64,000 nt of DNA, taken from positions 215,702,684-215,766,683 of the forward strand of contig OZ005653.1 in assembly GCA_963930645.1 (NCBI GenBank), read 5' to 3'. The translations under genes were made by a program, and so were the position numbers. Source of the DNA: Salticus scenicus (Eukaryota; Arthropoda; Arachnida; Araneae; Salticidae). Shown piece after piece: positions 34,016 to 44,187 of this stretch. Every line of letters starts with the position of its first letter. Positions within the stretch are counted from its first letter, which is position 1. The notes beneath the pieces are model-generated. The model saw nothing but the letters and a program-made list of their open reading frames with translations. It was not told the origin of the DNA and did not search any database.

Positions 34016-34550
34016 GGATTTGAAAATTTTAATTATTAAAGTTCAAAAATGTATTATAAGCAAATTACTTCCTTTAACACTAATCCATTTACGCTAATTT
34101 AAATTTCTAATTAGCTTTCTCATTCCTATGCTTAAAGTACGTAAGTATTTACATCTATGACGAGAAAAATTTCGAACTTATTTTGTTTATATAAAAGTTT
34201 ATATTGTTGCTATTTAAATAACTTAAAATGATTATCATTTATTTTTAAATATATAAACTGAGTGTTATTCTAGTTAAAAATCAATTCTTAATTAAATTGT
34301 CAAATAAAGGATTTTCTAATATAAGTTTAGATTATAAAAAAGTTGAATTTTCCATTTTAAGTTATACAGGGTGTCCTAAAAGTTCCAGTACTCCAACTTA
34401 AAGAGCTCATTGTGTCCATGATTTTTTTTAATATTAAATTTTATCGACTGCTTATTATTGCATCAGTTCTTTAATTTTTATAGTTTGTTTCTTTTCTCGC
34501 TCAAGTTGTGTGAGAATAAAGTTTTATGTTATTTTGTTCTTCATAGTGAA

Positions 34551-35205
34551 ATGTTTTTATCACGCATTCAGAGAATTTCGCTGTTTGAAGCTTATTTTGA
34601 ATGTAAATCGTATAAAAGATGCAAAGATGTTTGGCGATATAAATATCCAGATGATGCAGTACCGAGTAAAAATATGCTATATCAGTTCATTCGAAAATTT
34701 CATAATACAGGTTTTGTGCAGGTGGGTACAAGTTTCTCTACAAGAAGTCACTCCCAGCATGTTAAAACGCGTTTCTAAACACATGCGCACAGGGCCCGAT
34801 TAAGCTTTGAAGCTAGGGGAAGCTCAGTATCATTTCTGGGCCCCCTTTCATTTCGGATTTTTTTTTTTTCATTCATATACCTGGGTGGTTTATACACAAC
34901 ATTAAAATCGTATAACTTATTAATTAAGAACATTCAGATTTTTGAGGCTAAATAACAGATTTTTCCCAAAATAGTGAGTATTTTACCTTGCTTTAGGCGA
35001 CCTTTCTCAGAAAAAAATCAATATGAGGGTGAAAATATGAAACAGAAATTCTAAGAACGTATTTTTAGTCATTTTAGGGCCCCCTCTTAAATTTTAGAGG
35101 GGAAGCTTGTGCTTCCTGAGCCTTTTGTGTAATCAGGCCCTGCATGCGCAAACGAGTTCAGCGTTGCCTCCAAGAAAAAGGTGGACATTTTGAACATTTA
35201 TTATA
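34551..35205 (+). pseudogene. Mariner-like transposase, N- and C-terminal remnants
   Basis: From the ATG at 34551 the frame gives a helix-turn-helix N-terminus (FEAYFECKSYKRCKD, then PSKNMLYQFIRKFHNTG) like that of the DUF4817-bearing mariner family. The DDE core is deleted. With the hAT MITE and one target copy removed, a frame through the site runs RVSKHMRKRVQRCLQEKGG and ends HFEHLL, the family's usual C-terminal end, at about 35205. The N- and C-parts are in different frames at their junction. Non-functional. Confidence 0.65.
34790..35142. mobile_element. hAT-type MITE, 353 bp
   Basis: Termini cagggcccgattaagc and gtgtaatcaggccctg are imperfect inverted repeats with the CAGGG/CCCTG ends of hAT elements. 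A perfect 8-bp target duplication catgcgca flanks it (34782-34789, 35143-35150), the hAT hallmark. No coding sequence. It is younger than the mariner it interrupts. Confidence 0.93.
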
Positions 35206-35342
35206 AATGCAAGTTCTGTATTTTTTCCTCCGTTATTTTAAATGTGCCTATTATCATTAGCATAAAAATAATCGTTTTAAGGTTTGTTGCTTTGTAAATA
35301 AAAAATACATCAGCGTCGGTACTGGAACTTTTAGGACACTCG

Positions 35343-35825
35343 TACTTTACATCCTATATAATGAAACACAAGATTGTATTTTAAGTACCAAAATGAGCCA
35401 ATTTGCTAATGCATAGAAAATTTTAACTATTTTTATAATAATTTGAAACGCTCATTCAATAGAAGTTTATTGTCATTATACGATGAAGAGGAAAATTAGA
35501 GAAAGAAGGAACTGTAGGTTAAAAATACCTATTCATATATTTCAATTTATATTCATTTTAAAATAATAGCACAGCCTTATCAACTAAGCAACATTTTAAA
35601 GCAAAATCTAAAGTGTACATATTTATGGCTTTTCTCTCAAGCAATAAAAAACACCATTAACAAAATAAATAAACAACTAGGTTTTGAATAAAATATAAGG
35701 GAAGTGAATAGAATAATGGTTTTTAAATGAAATGTTTTTATAAAAAAATTACATCGTTACATATATAGAAAATTATTTAAATAAAAAAATTAATACACCA
35801 CTCGTTTAAAACGGACTAAAAAGTA

Positions 35826-35861
<36 letters not shown>

Positions 35862-35917
35862 AAAATATAATTGTGATGTATAAAAAATATGCAGGAAACT
35901 TGAAACTGAAAGAGAAA

Positions 35918-35961
<44 letters not shown>

Positions 35962-36011
35962 CACGACATTATTTCATTATTTAAAACATGAAAATCTGAC
36001 ATTGACAGATT
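35343..36011. repeat. Segmental duplication copy B, right part
   Basis: Follows 22390-22850 of copy A. Microsatellites (AAT)n 35829-35853 and (TA)n 35920-35957 are expanded relative to copy A. Confidence 0.65.
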
Positions 36012-36200
36012 TTAATTTAGTGCCAGAGGCCTACTGCTAAACTTGTTAATATCGACAAATTCTTCTTTAGTTAATTCGTGACGATCTAAATTCCATAATA
36101 AAGTTTTCATTAAATCAAACCAATGTGTTTCAGCTGCAGATACTGTAACAAATAACGTTGGAAGTCCAAACTGTCTTATAGCCGCAAAACAACGTTTTTT
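36012..36200 (-). pseudogene. Helitron-like replication-protein fragment
   Basis: The minus-strand translation gives AAIRQFGLPTLFVTVSAAET, then HWFDLMKTLLWNLDRHELT. This resembles the '..R.LG.PT.F.TLSAAE.HW..L..' motif of the Helitron helicase-like N-terminal (Rep) domain. Only about 60 residues remain. The open frame runs on into the minisatellite (to 36278), where it is repeat-derived. Copy A lacks it, so it arrived with the 36.0-36.9 kb insertion. No TC..CTRR Helitron ends were identified. Confidence 0.55.
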
Positions 36201-36204
36201 CTCT

Positions 36205-36440
36205 TTTCCCCAATGAGGGGGAGGTGTGCCTTGGGGGGGGGGACTCATGTCAAAGGTGTGCCTTGGGAGGGGACTCATGTCAAAGTTGTACCTTGGGGGG
36301 GACTCATGTCAAAGTTGGGCCTTGGGGGGACTCATGTCAAAGTTAGGACTGGGGGGGACTCATGTCAAAGTTGTACCTTGGGGGGGGACTCATGTCAAAG
36401 TTGTGCCTGGGGGGACTCATGTCAAAGTTGTGCCTTGGGG
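36205..36440. repeat. 27-30-bp G-rich minisatellite
   Basis: About eight units of 'ggggactcatgtcaaagttg' plus 'tgcctt'. The G-run length varies from 4 to 10. Open frames on both strands here are artefacts of the periodic sequence. Confidence 0.92.
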
Positions 36441-36840
36441 GGACTTCATTCAATAAATCCCCATTCAATAAACCGACTGAAATAGGCCTTTAGCACTATT
36501 AAGAGTGACCTATAAAAATTCGACAACGCTGTACCGACTGAAATAGGGGTACCTTGGGGGGGACTCATGTCAAAGTTGTGCCTTGGGGGGACTTCATTCA
36601 ATAAATCCCCATTCAATAAACCGACTGAAATAGGCCCTTAGCACTATTAAGAGTGTATTATAAAAATTCGACAACGCTGTACCGACTGAAATAGGGGTAC
36701 CTTGGGGGGGACTCATGTCAAAGTTGTGCCTTGGGGGAACTTCATTCAATAAATCCCCATTCAATAAACCGACTGAAATAGGCCTCTAGCACTAATTAAG
36801 AGTGACCTATAAAAATTCGACAACTGTACCGACTCAAATA
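36394..36840. repeat. ~148-bp higher-order tandem repeat, three units
   Basis: Each unit joins one or two minisatellite monomers to 'cattcaataaaccgactgaa', 'gcactattaagagtg' and 'aattcgacaac'. 'gtaccgactg' or its variant occurs at 36531, 36679 and 36826 (148 and 147 bp). Units are very similar, so the expansion is recent. Confidence 0.9.
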
Positions 36841-37428
36841 GGCCTCTAGCACTAATAATAATAATAATAATAATAATAATTTCTCCTAGCTCGATGCATA
36901 TATTTAATCTGTATGTTGGAGATACGCAACATACAATTTATTCTAAAAATTTTGAATTGTGGATTTTTAATAGTTATAAAACAAACTGGTTTAAAACGGA
37001 AAACGTAGGACAAATGCAATATATAATACGAAGGGGAGAGAGTAGCTATCGTTGAGAAGAATCACTCAGCAGTTCATAAGAATTGCAGTGCAATGATTGT
37101 TAATAGATTAGGTGCATTATTCATGCTAAATCATTTTTTTGCTCCCCACGTTTTTTGTTTTAAATAAATGTTTATTAATTAATTTTTTTTTTTAAATTTA
37201 ATAGCAATAAAACTATAAGGCAAAATTAAAAGCAATATTATTAAATCCAGATAATTATAATAAGTTAAAACATATTTATAATAAATTATACGAAAATTAC
37301 TCATTTATTAAATATACATTTTAACATTACATCCGTTGACTTACTTTTCTCTGTTAATGGTATGTAATCTGTCTAAATGTAATTTTTATTATTTTTATTT
37401 ATTTATTATTATTTATTTATTTTCATTA

Positions 37429-37472
<44 letters not shown>

Positions 37473-37939
37473 TTCTATTTTCTTTTTATCATTTTAAGCT
37501 TTCCTCAAAACATTCTTAAGTACAACTTTCGATGTATCTCCTATTAATAAATTAAACTACCGTCTTCTGCTTTAGTAGGACCGTAGATAAATTTTTTCTC
37601 TTGTGGGAACAAAAATCCCTATAACCACGCCGTTTGGGACCCACAGTGAGAGACCAAAGTAACCAATGTTTTAAATCTTAAAAATATTTTCATGATTATA
37701 AAAATGTCATATTATTTGTTTAAAGAAGAATCTGTATAGGATTACACATCTGTATGCGGCTAGGGAAAATTATTGTATGTGTTTTAGTTAGTTTAAAAAA
37801 AAATGATTTTTTTTTTTTTTTTTTTTTAATTTAAATAATTATTTTTTATTTTTTACTTGCGTGTGAATTTTTTAATCCATGCATTAGAACAGCTCATAGT
37901 TTAACTTATTTTCTATTTTTTTTTTTTTTCAAAATAAAA
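36841..37939. repeat. (AAT)n and segmental duplication copy B
   Basis: (AAT)n at 36853-36880, then 36885-37150 matching copy A 22880-23150, then AT-rich sequence with (TTA)n at 37431-37471 and T-runs. 37600-37660 is slightly richer in G+C without a recognisable gene. Confidence 0.6.
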
Positions 37940-39050
37940 TTTTAATTAGAATTTGGGGCACTGGGTCCTAAAGTCAGCCTGTACTATGTTCATTTCTGCT
38001 TCAACATATATTGCCATCACAATATACAAAATTTTATATGCCTAAAAATTTTTAGCTGGACTGGATAATAGAAAAACGTTAAAATGCAAAATCATATTTC
38101 TAAATGAAGTTGCGAGCCCATGTTCTCTAAGGCCCCTGCCCCAAGTTCGTTTCTACTTCAATATAAACTGATAATGAGTTATGGATGTACGCAAAATTTG
38201 AGTTAAATTGGATGCAGGAAGTTGTTAAAATTCGAAATCAAATTTTTAACTAAATTCTTGTGAGACAGGGTTTCAATGTTCCCTTCCCTTATTTATGCTT
38301 CATTTGCATTGTCATCGGAGTTATACATTAAGTAAAATCTTAGCTCACTCAGATGATATTAAGCGAATGAAATTCGAAATTGTATTTCAGCCGAAGTTGG
38401 GGGCCCCCAGGCCATACTTGTTTCTCTTATCTAAGTTCGTTAATGCTTGACGATTCGTTGCTTGAGGAAAAGTTTTAATGACAATTTTTACATGGAAATG
38501 AAGGATTAGGGCCTCCTCAGTCCCTCTCCTACATTCGTTTTTGCATAAGTATGTTTATCTTCTTAGTTGCATATTTATGTTTTTTTTTTTTTTAATTAAA
38601 ATGAGAAATCAAACTTTTAATAAAGTTCAGAGCCCAGAGTCCTGTGTACTCTACACTAAGCCCATTTCTATTTGAGTTTGAGTATGTAATATAATATGTG
38701 CTCGTTTAAGTCCTTTTCTGAATTTGCATGTATTGTCATTGAAGTTATACATGTATGCAAAAGTTTAGCTCAATGAGTTGATAGGAAACGTGGTAAATTT
38801 CGCAATCATATTAAACTGGAACAGAGGATCGAAGCCAGAAGGCCACTGTCTTCAAAATCTGTTTCTGACTGATCATGTGTTGTCATTGCAGTTACACATA
38901 CATGCAAAATTGCTGCTCCATTAGATGATAGAAACTGTGTTTAAATTCAAAATCATGTATTAATTGGTGTTGGGTCCCAGAACCCTTAGGATTCCTCCTA
39001 TTAGTCCGTTACTACTTGAACTTGTATTGTAATCCAGCCCTTAGGTAGGG
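37940..39050. repeat. ~150-bp tandem satellite, copy B block
   Basis: Same satellite as 23390-24206 and 25601-26220 ('cctaaagtcagcct', 'gttcatttctgcttcaacat', 'gaaatcaaatttttaacta'). No Tigger insertion here. Confidence 0.7.
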
Positions 39051-40070
39051 TTAAAGATTCAAGTCTCTAGTTCATCGGGAAGTCAGTTTAAAAGCGAATC
39101 TGAAAATCCTTTCAAACAGACTACAGACAAGGAAACTCGTGGATTTGCAGATCAAGAGCGTCAGCGTCTTATTTGCATCACATAATACTCAACAGACCAT
39201 TTTTATTTATTCCTTATTAAATTATATATATATATATTGATTCGATTGACTGCCTGCATAAACAGGAACGTTTCTGAGGGAAGATGCTGCCCCCTCAATC
39301 TCCCCTTTTTCTATAACTATCTGTATATATGTATATGTATGTATTCCTAATAAGTGATAGTTTTGTATTCCATGGAATTCATAAATGCTTGTACCGAATT
39401 TCATGCAAAATTATACATCGGGATTATTTTGTGTAACATATCAGAATTATTTTTTGTAAGCATGTAAAATACACTTTTAAGAAATACCGACTATAGACAG
39501 TAGTATTACGAAATTCTTCTACCTATCCTGGAAAAGGAAAAAAAAGTAATTATATACACTAAAAAAGAATACACCTATTTAATTAATTATAACTTATTAA
39601 TATTTAAACATAATTTGACATCATTTGGATGATTACAGAATGCCATTCGAATTCTTTTGTGTATTCCCGTAAATAAATCTTTTAGTCTATATATATATAT
39701 TCCTTTTTTTAGGGTAAACATGCTTTTATACATCTTTATAATGTAGGGTAATTCCATTATGTTGAATGCAGCATAAACGCATTAAAAACCGCATAAATAA
39801 TTTTTTTTTATAGAAAATAATGTCATGAAATTCTTTCGTTTGTCTCTTTCAACGAACGTTAAACATTTTATATATCAGTAAAAATTATTCAACTACATCT
39901 ATGTTTTTCATGAATAATTGTTTGAAATTCGCCATAACTTGGATGATAACATTGTAGGGATACTTTTGTATAGTCCTTTATATTAATTAGGAAGCCAATG
40001 GGCATATATTTTCCGCAGAAATCATAAGTTTCAGCATCCTAGTAATGCACGCTAACTTCATTTTGTTGAT
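39051..40070. other. AT-rich stretch without recognised features
   Basis: Slightly G/C-richer sequence at 39050-39320, then AT-rich DNA. No gene or family recognised. Confidence 0.5.
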
Positions 40071-40488
40071 TGCAAAGTAATGATGTTGAAATACCTTTGA
40101 ACGAAATTCAACCCATATGACGTAATGATGTTAAAATGCGTTTGAACGAAATTCAACCAATATGACGTAATGATAAGAAATTTGGCGTGTCCTCGAACAC
40201 AATCCATAAACAATGTAAACATAAAAAAAATATACAGCTACTTCTATACAGAGTCTAAACGTGTAGGCCAATTTGCAAGTCAAATGGTGGATTTTTGCAG
40301 CCGCTATTGCGGTACATACAAATTCTGCCCGTAGGCCGTAATGATAAAAAACATTTTGGTGTGTCTCTGTAACTATAAAGTGAATACACGTCCAAAAGTG
40401 TAAACAGCTGATTCCGTGTGACGTTTAAACATGTGTACCAAACTGCATGTCAATAGCGGGAGTTTTGCGGCCGCTATCGCGGTACATA
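40071..40488. repeat. 170-bp tandem repeat, left part
   Basis: 'gcggtacata' recurs at 40309 and 40479, period 170. Units carry 'ccgtaatgataa', 'gtgtgtc', 'acgtgta.gcca' and 'tttgcggccgctat'. At the start a ~48-bp element ('tttgaacgaaattcaaccca') is duplicated (40098-40165). Confidence 0.75.
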
Positions 40489-41825
40489 CACCCTTGTACA
40501 AAGTAATTGAAACAGACTCGAAAAATTGTTAAAACTAAAAAAATATGCTATTTTATTTAAATTTATACAAAATCAAAAGTTTTTAGTACATAATAGGATC
40601 CCCAAGACTCTTTATTAACATTTGGACACGATTTGGTATGGATTCTACCAGTATTTTACAATCTTTTATAATATTTGTGTCCTTGCACCACACATGAATT
40701 AGCGCTGTGATTTGCTTTTCCATAATTCTACAGTCCATATTTAATAGGCGGTTCTTGCATATAGTCCAGAAATTCTTCATTGGGTTGATGTTAGGAGAGT
40801 TCCCAGTTTATTCCAGTGTCTCAATTTGGTTCTCAGACATGAATTTCTTCACCATTTTGGACGTATGGCACATGCCAAAATCCTGCTGAAAAATCCCCTT
40901 TCTATTAGAGTATCGTTTCTTCAATTCTGGAACAACTTTTTTATGCAAAATAGTAATATATTTCTCAGAACGCATCATACCGTCAACAGACTACAAAGAA
41001 CTAACACCACTGTAACCGAAACAACGCCAAAACATCTTCTTTTGAGGGTGATTATCAAATTGGTAATGTGTCAATCCCGAATTCTTTCGCCTGGCGATAT
41101 CTGCATGCGTTGAGTTCGCTGGCCTTAGAGAAAAAAAAAATGGCTTCCGTCGCTAGATAGTACTTTCCTCCAATTTTCGAATGTCAAATTTTTATATTTA
41201 ACGCCCACAAGTACCACTTTTTATTCACTGGTTAGGTCAGAAGCTGTTTCTTCACACTACTGATAGGCTGGCCGACCGGCTGCAAGAAGTCGCCTCCAAA
41301 CAATAGATGAGCTAATATATATTCCATGCTCTTTTAAATCTCTATTAAATGCAACACTAGTCTTTTGAGGGTATTTTTTTACTTTGTATAAGTAGAAAAG
41401 GGTCATCTCTTGGCGTTTTTTTTTCCGGTTAAATTTTACCATCCGCTTTGGAGGTATGGATCCTGTTTCTTTATTTTATTTTATGATACGGCTCACAGTT
41501 GCCAACTATCTTCGAAATCTCTTTATAAGTCTTTGGAGTATGTTTGGAGAGAGTAACAATCTTTGCAAGCTTTCGCGGCGTCACATCCTTCTCTAACGAC
41601 AGTGGACTCTCAACTGATGTGATCATAGCTGGAGCTTTCATCTACGGAAGTTTCTGCGCATGCGCTCGACGAGCCCCTCTGTTTGGTGGAAATTGTTGCT
41701 AGGGAAAGGATTTATTCATCCCACCCATATTTTAACACATTTTAGTATGATTATAAAAGTATAATAGGAATGGATTTAAAATTCACGAAAAAAGTAGTTT
41801 GTTTCAATTAATTTGCACAAGGGTG
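40489..41825 (-). mobile_element. Tc1-like element, full length but decayed
   Basis: Termini are inverted repeats: cacccttgtacaaagtaatt at 40489 and its partner ending at 41825. TA flanks both sides (40487-40488, 41826-41827). 1,337 bp long. Joining the flanks gives 'ggtacatacaaattct', which is exactly what the neighbouring 170-bp unit reads at 40311, so the boundaries are secure. Confidence 0.9.
40583..41442 (-). pseudogene. Tc1-type transposase, multiply broken
   Basis: Minus-strand pieces cover the protein in order. HTH region: NPHKTS-like 'YPQKTSVAFNRDLKEHGIYI' with IVWRRLLAAG (41257-41442). Middle: ENWRKVLSSDGSHF, with a Gly where the family has Glu after the first catalytic Asp. Then VVPELKKRYSNRKG and FQQDFGMCHTSKMV with the second Asp. 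Last: NSPNINPMKNFWTICKNR with Lys where the family has the third catalytic Glu (NPIENLW). It ends near 40583 with LVESIPNRVQML. Several stops and frame changes lie between. Inactive. Confidence 0.82.
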
Positions 41826-42090
41826 TACAAATTCTTCCTATAGGCCTGAATGACAAAAAAAAGCTTTGACGTGTCCCTCTATACGAACTACAAATGGAAT
41901 ACGCACCCAAACGAATACAGTTAATTCCTTTGGGATCATGAACACGTGTACCAAATTTTAAGTCCATAGCGTAATTTTTGCGGCAGCTATCGTGAGACAA
42001 ACAGGCAGACAGACACACAGACGGAACACAAAATCTTTTTGAGTCTCAACAACGAGGACTCCACTGACGTTTAAGCAACAAGTTAATAAA
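41826..42090. repeat. 170-bp tandem repeat, right part
   Basis: Resumes the array split by the Tc1 element ('cctgaatgacaa', 'gacgtgtccc', 'acacgtgtaccaaattttaa', 'gcggcagctatcgtgagaca'). It ends in 'caggcagacagacacacaga'. Confidence 0.75.
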
Positions 42091-42494
42091 AACTTGGTAA
42101 GGACAGAATGCAGATTAAACATCTTTCCTTTCTAAAGTAAAATTAAAAAGTTTTCTTAAATGAAAAATTATATACATATATATAATAAATTTTATAATGA
42201 AATATGAAGTACTATGAATATATGCTTTCATTAATTATGTTATTTTTTATTTTAATTATTTTTATTATGTAAGGCAAATAGAGATAAAAATAATAATATG
42301 TAAACCTGTGAGTTATTCTATATTTGTCACATAAATAAAACATAATTATGAATTTTAAAAGATGAATATATTACTTATAATATATAAATATATATTTGAA
42401 ATATGGACCCAAAAAACGTAAAATAAACGGCAACATGTATTATTAAATTCAGTCTACAAAATTCTACAAAATAGTTTACATTCACGTAATATGT

Positions 42495-42555
<61 letters not shown>

Positions 42556-42700
42556 AACTATTGAAATGAATTTATATATATATATGAGTTTAAAGATTAA
42601 AAAAAGCAAAAGGATAATTACAAACCAATGCGCAGAATTGCAGCAAAAGGCAATGCAAACTTAAATTTAGGAAGATATAAACAAATGAATGAAATAAGGC
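42091..42700. other. AT-rich stretch with (CA)n(TA)n
   Basis: (CA)n 42499-42539 running into (TA)n 42540-42555. No gene is seen. Confidence 0.8.
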
Positions 42701-43020
42701 CCCAAAAAACACTGAGTTCTTCATCAGGGAGGCCCCTCAGTGTAGGGGTAAAAGAGAAGTTTATGAAAGGACAGTAGCAATTAGCTAATAACTATCCTTA
42801 GCTCCCAACTTCTCACCAAACAGAAAACCACCGTTAACTGAAGAGAAATCAATCATACATATAATGTATAAAATACTAAAACAGTTACAAAATTACAAAA
42901 TTGCAAAAGTTACAAAAATACATCAAATTCATTTAAAAAATATACAATAAAAAATAAGGAATTACGGAAGTTAAACAAGAAAGTAAAAAATGAAATAAAA
43001 AAAATAAAGTAAAATAAAAC
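42701..43020 (-). other. Probable 3' flank of a Penelope-like element with a stem-loop
   Basis: 42702-42752 folds as a hairpin: 'cactgag' (42711-42717) pairs with 'ctcagtg' (42737-42743), extended by 'cccc' and 'gggg' outside. Downstream, in the minus-strand sense, of the RT fragment at 43300-43660. The link to that fragment is inference. Confidence 0.35.
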
Positions 43021-43299
43021 CCCTTACCTTATAAATCAACCTACTTCGGCCGACGGGGCGACTCGTGGGTACTTAAATATCGCCCTTGAATGAGGAAATA
43101 GAACAAACCGAAAGAGGAAAACACTGGAAACACATGGTTAAAAATTGGAATGGTAACAGTTAATTTGTAAGGTATTTTTTAGATCTTCAAGAGTACATTT
43201 CAAATCATTATCATTATTGCAAATAGTACAAATTCTTTTAAACTCTGCAAACATAATATTTTTTAAAAACGTTTCTTCTTATATTTAAAAACCAATTAG

Positions 43300-43660
43300 T
43301 GAGGCTCTATTTACTTTAAAATTAAAATCCTTCCTTTCATCGTATAATCCAATTAGCCATTTTTATTTATTTCTCTTTAGATTTAGATCTAGGAATGAAC
43401 TTTTATCTACATCTGTATGGTTTAAAATTAAACCTTTTATTAAACCTAATATTTTTCCAGAAATATTTTCGAAACAATTACAGTTGAAAAGAATCAAATC
43501 ATAAATATACCTGAACAAAGTAATATTTATAAAAAAAAATTCGAAAAAATATAAAAATAAATTTGCGAAAGCACTCGAAAAACTCGTTTCCATTGGAATC
43601 ACCCTCATCTGTAAAAAGTAATCTTTCCCGTCAAACAAAACATTTTAAAAAATACAGAAC
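43300..43660 (-). pseudogene. Penelope-like reverse transcriptase fragment
   Basis: On the minus strand DGKDYFLQMRVIPMETSFSS, then AFANLFLYFFE, matches the 'Y.Q..G.PMG.S.SP..ANL' block of RT. LFRYIYDLILFN stands at the catalytic FRYIDD site with Tyr for the first Asp. After it come DVDKSSFLDLNL and, after a frame change, LIGLYDERKDFNFKVNRASL, which resembles the 'LYDKRDDFNF' region of Penelope-like proteins. About 110 residues remain. The catalytic change and shifts show it is dead. A LINE RT is the alternative. Confidence 0.55.
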
Positions 43661-44148
43661 TTAAGATTAATCCAGTAATTTTTTTCACAATTTAAGAAAC
43701 TGCTAAATTCCTCATAAATGCTTTCAAAAAGATCTATTACTAAATTGTGCGGAATGCTGCTAATATATATTTATATGTATGTGTGTATAATGTGAAATAA
43801 AGTGTAATTTTTTTCTTATTACAGCAGACGACGAATTATATAATTAATTTTATCGAGTAAAGTAAAAACCAGGTAAACACGTAATAATGATAACAATAAA
43901 ATAAATTAATAAATATATGCAACATAAAACATATTCATTTATTATTAAGTATATTATATAAAACATACGCCACAACTAATTCACTATTTTCTAATACAGC
44001 AAATTTAATAGCAACAGCTAAACTTAAAGCGCTAATTAGTTGTTTAAAAAAATATATATTTGTGATTTTATTTATTCTAATAAAACAAGAAAGGGATCTG
44101 TACAATATTTTATGTGTATGGATCATAAAAAATGATTTTTTAAAGTTT

Positions 44149-44187
<39 letters not shown>

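Larger units (their letters stand above)
31051..34366. repeat. Segmental duplication copy B, central part
   Basis: 31530-32300 and 33590-34366 follow copy A (20390-21180 and 21440-22370). Between them lie copy-B-only sequences: 32380-33000, the (CA)n(TA)n tract 33123-33188 and a block 33205-33560. No host gene is visible. Confidence 0.65.
34367..35342 (+). mobile_element. Deleted mariner-like element (DUF4817-type), hosting a hAT MITE
   Basis: Termini share 'gtgtcctaaaagttccagtac' as inverted repeats (from 34371, and ending about 35338) with TA on both sides (34365-34366, 35343-35344). Copy A shows the empty site near 22385 ('aaattaggctttacatcc'). 976 bp long, of which 361 bp is the nested hAT MITE and its duplicated target, so the mariner alone is about 615 bp and lacks its catalytic core. 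Confidence 0.88.

Noticed and set aside
36213..36485. Overlapping 76-90-codon frames rich in Gly, Thr, His, Val
   Set aside because: They are generated by the minisatellite; the repeat stays open in several frames on both strands.
42701..42752. Hammerhead ribozyme, because CTGATGA occurs on the minus strand
   Set aside because: The required GAAA and second stem at the right distance are missing. The string lies in the loop of a different hairpin.
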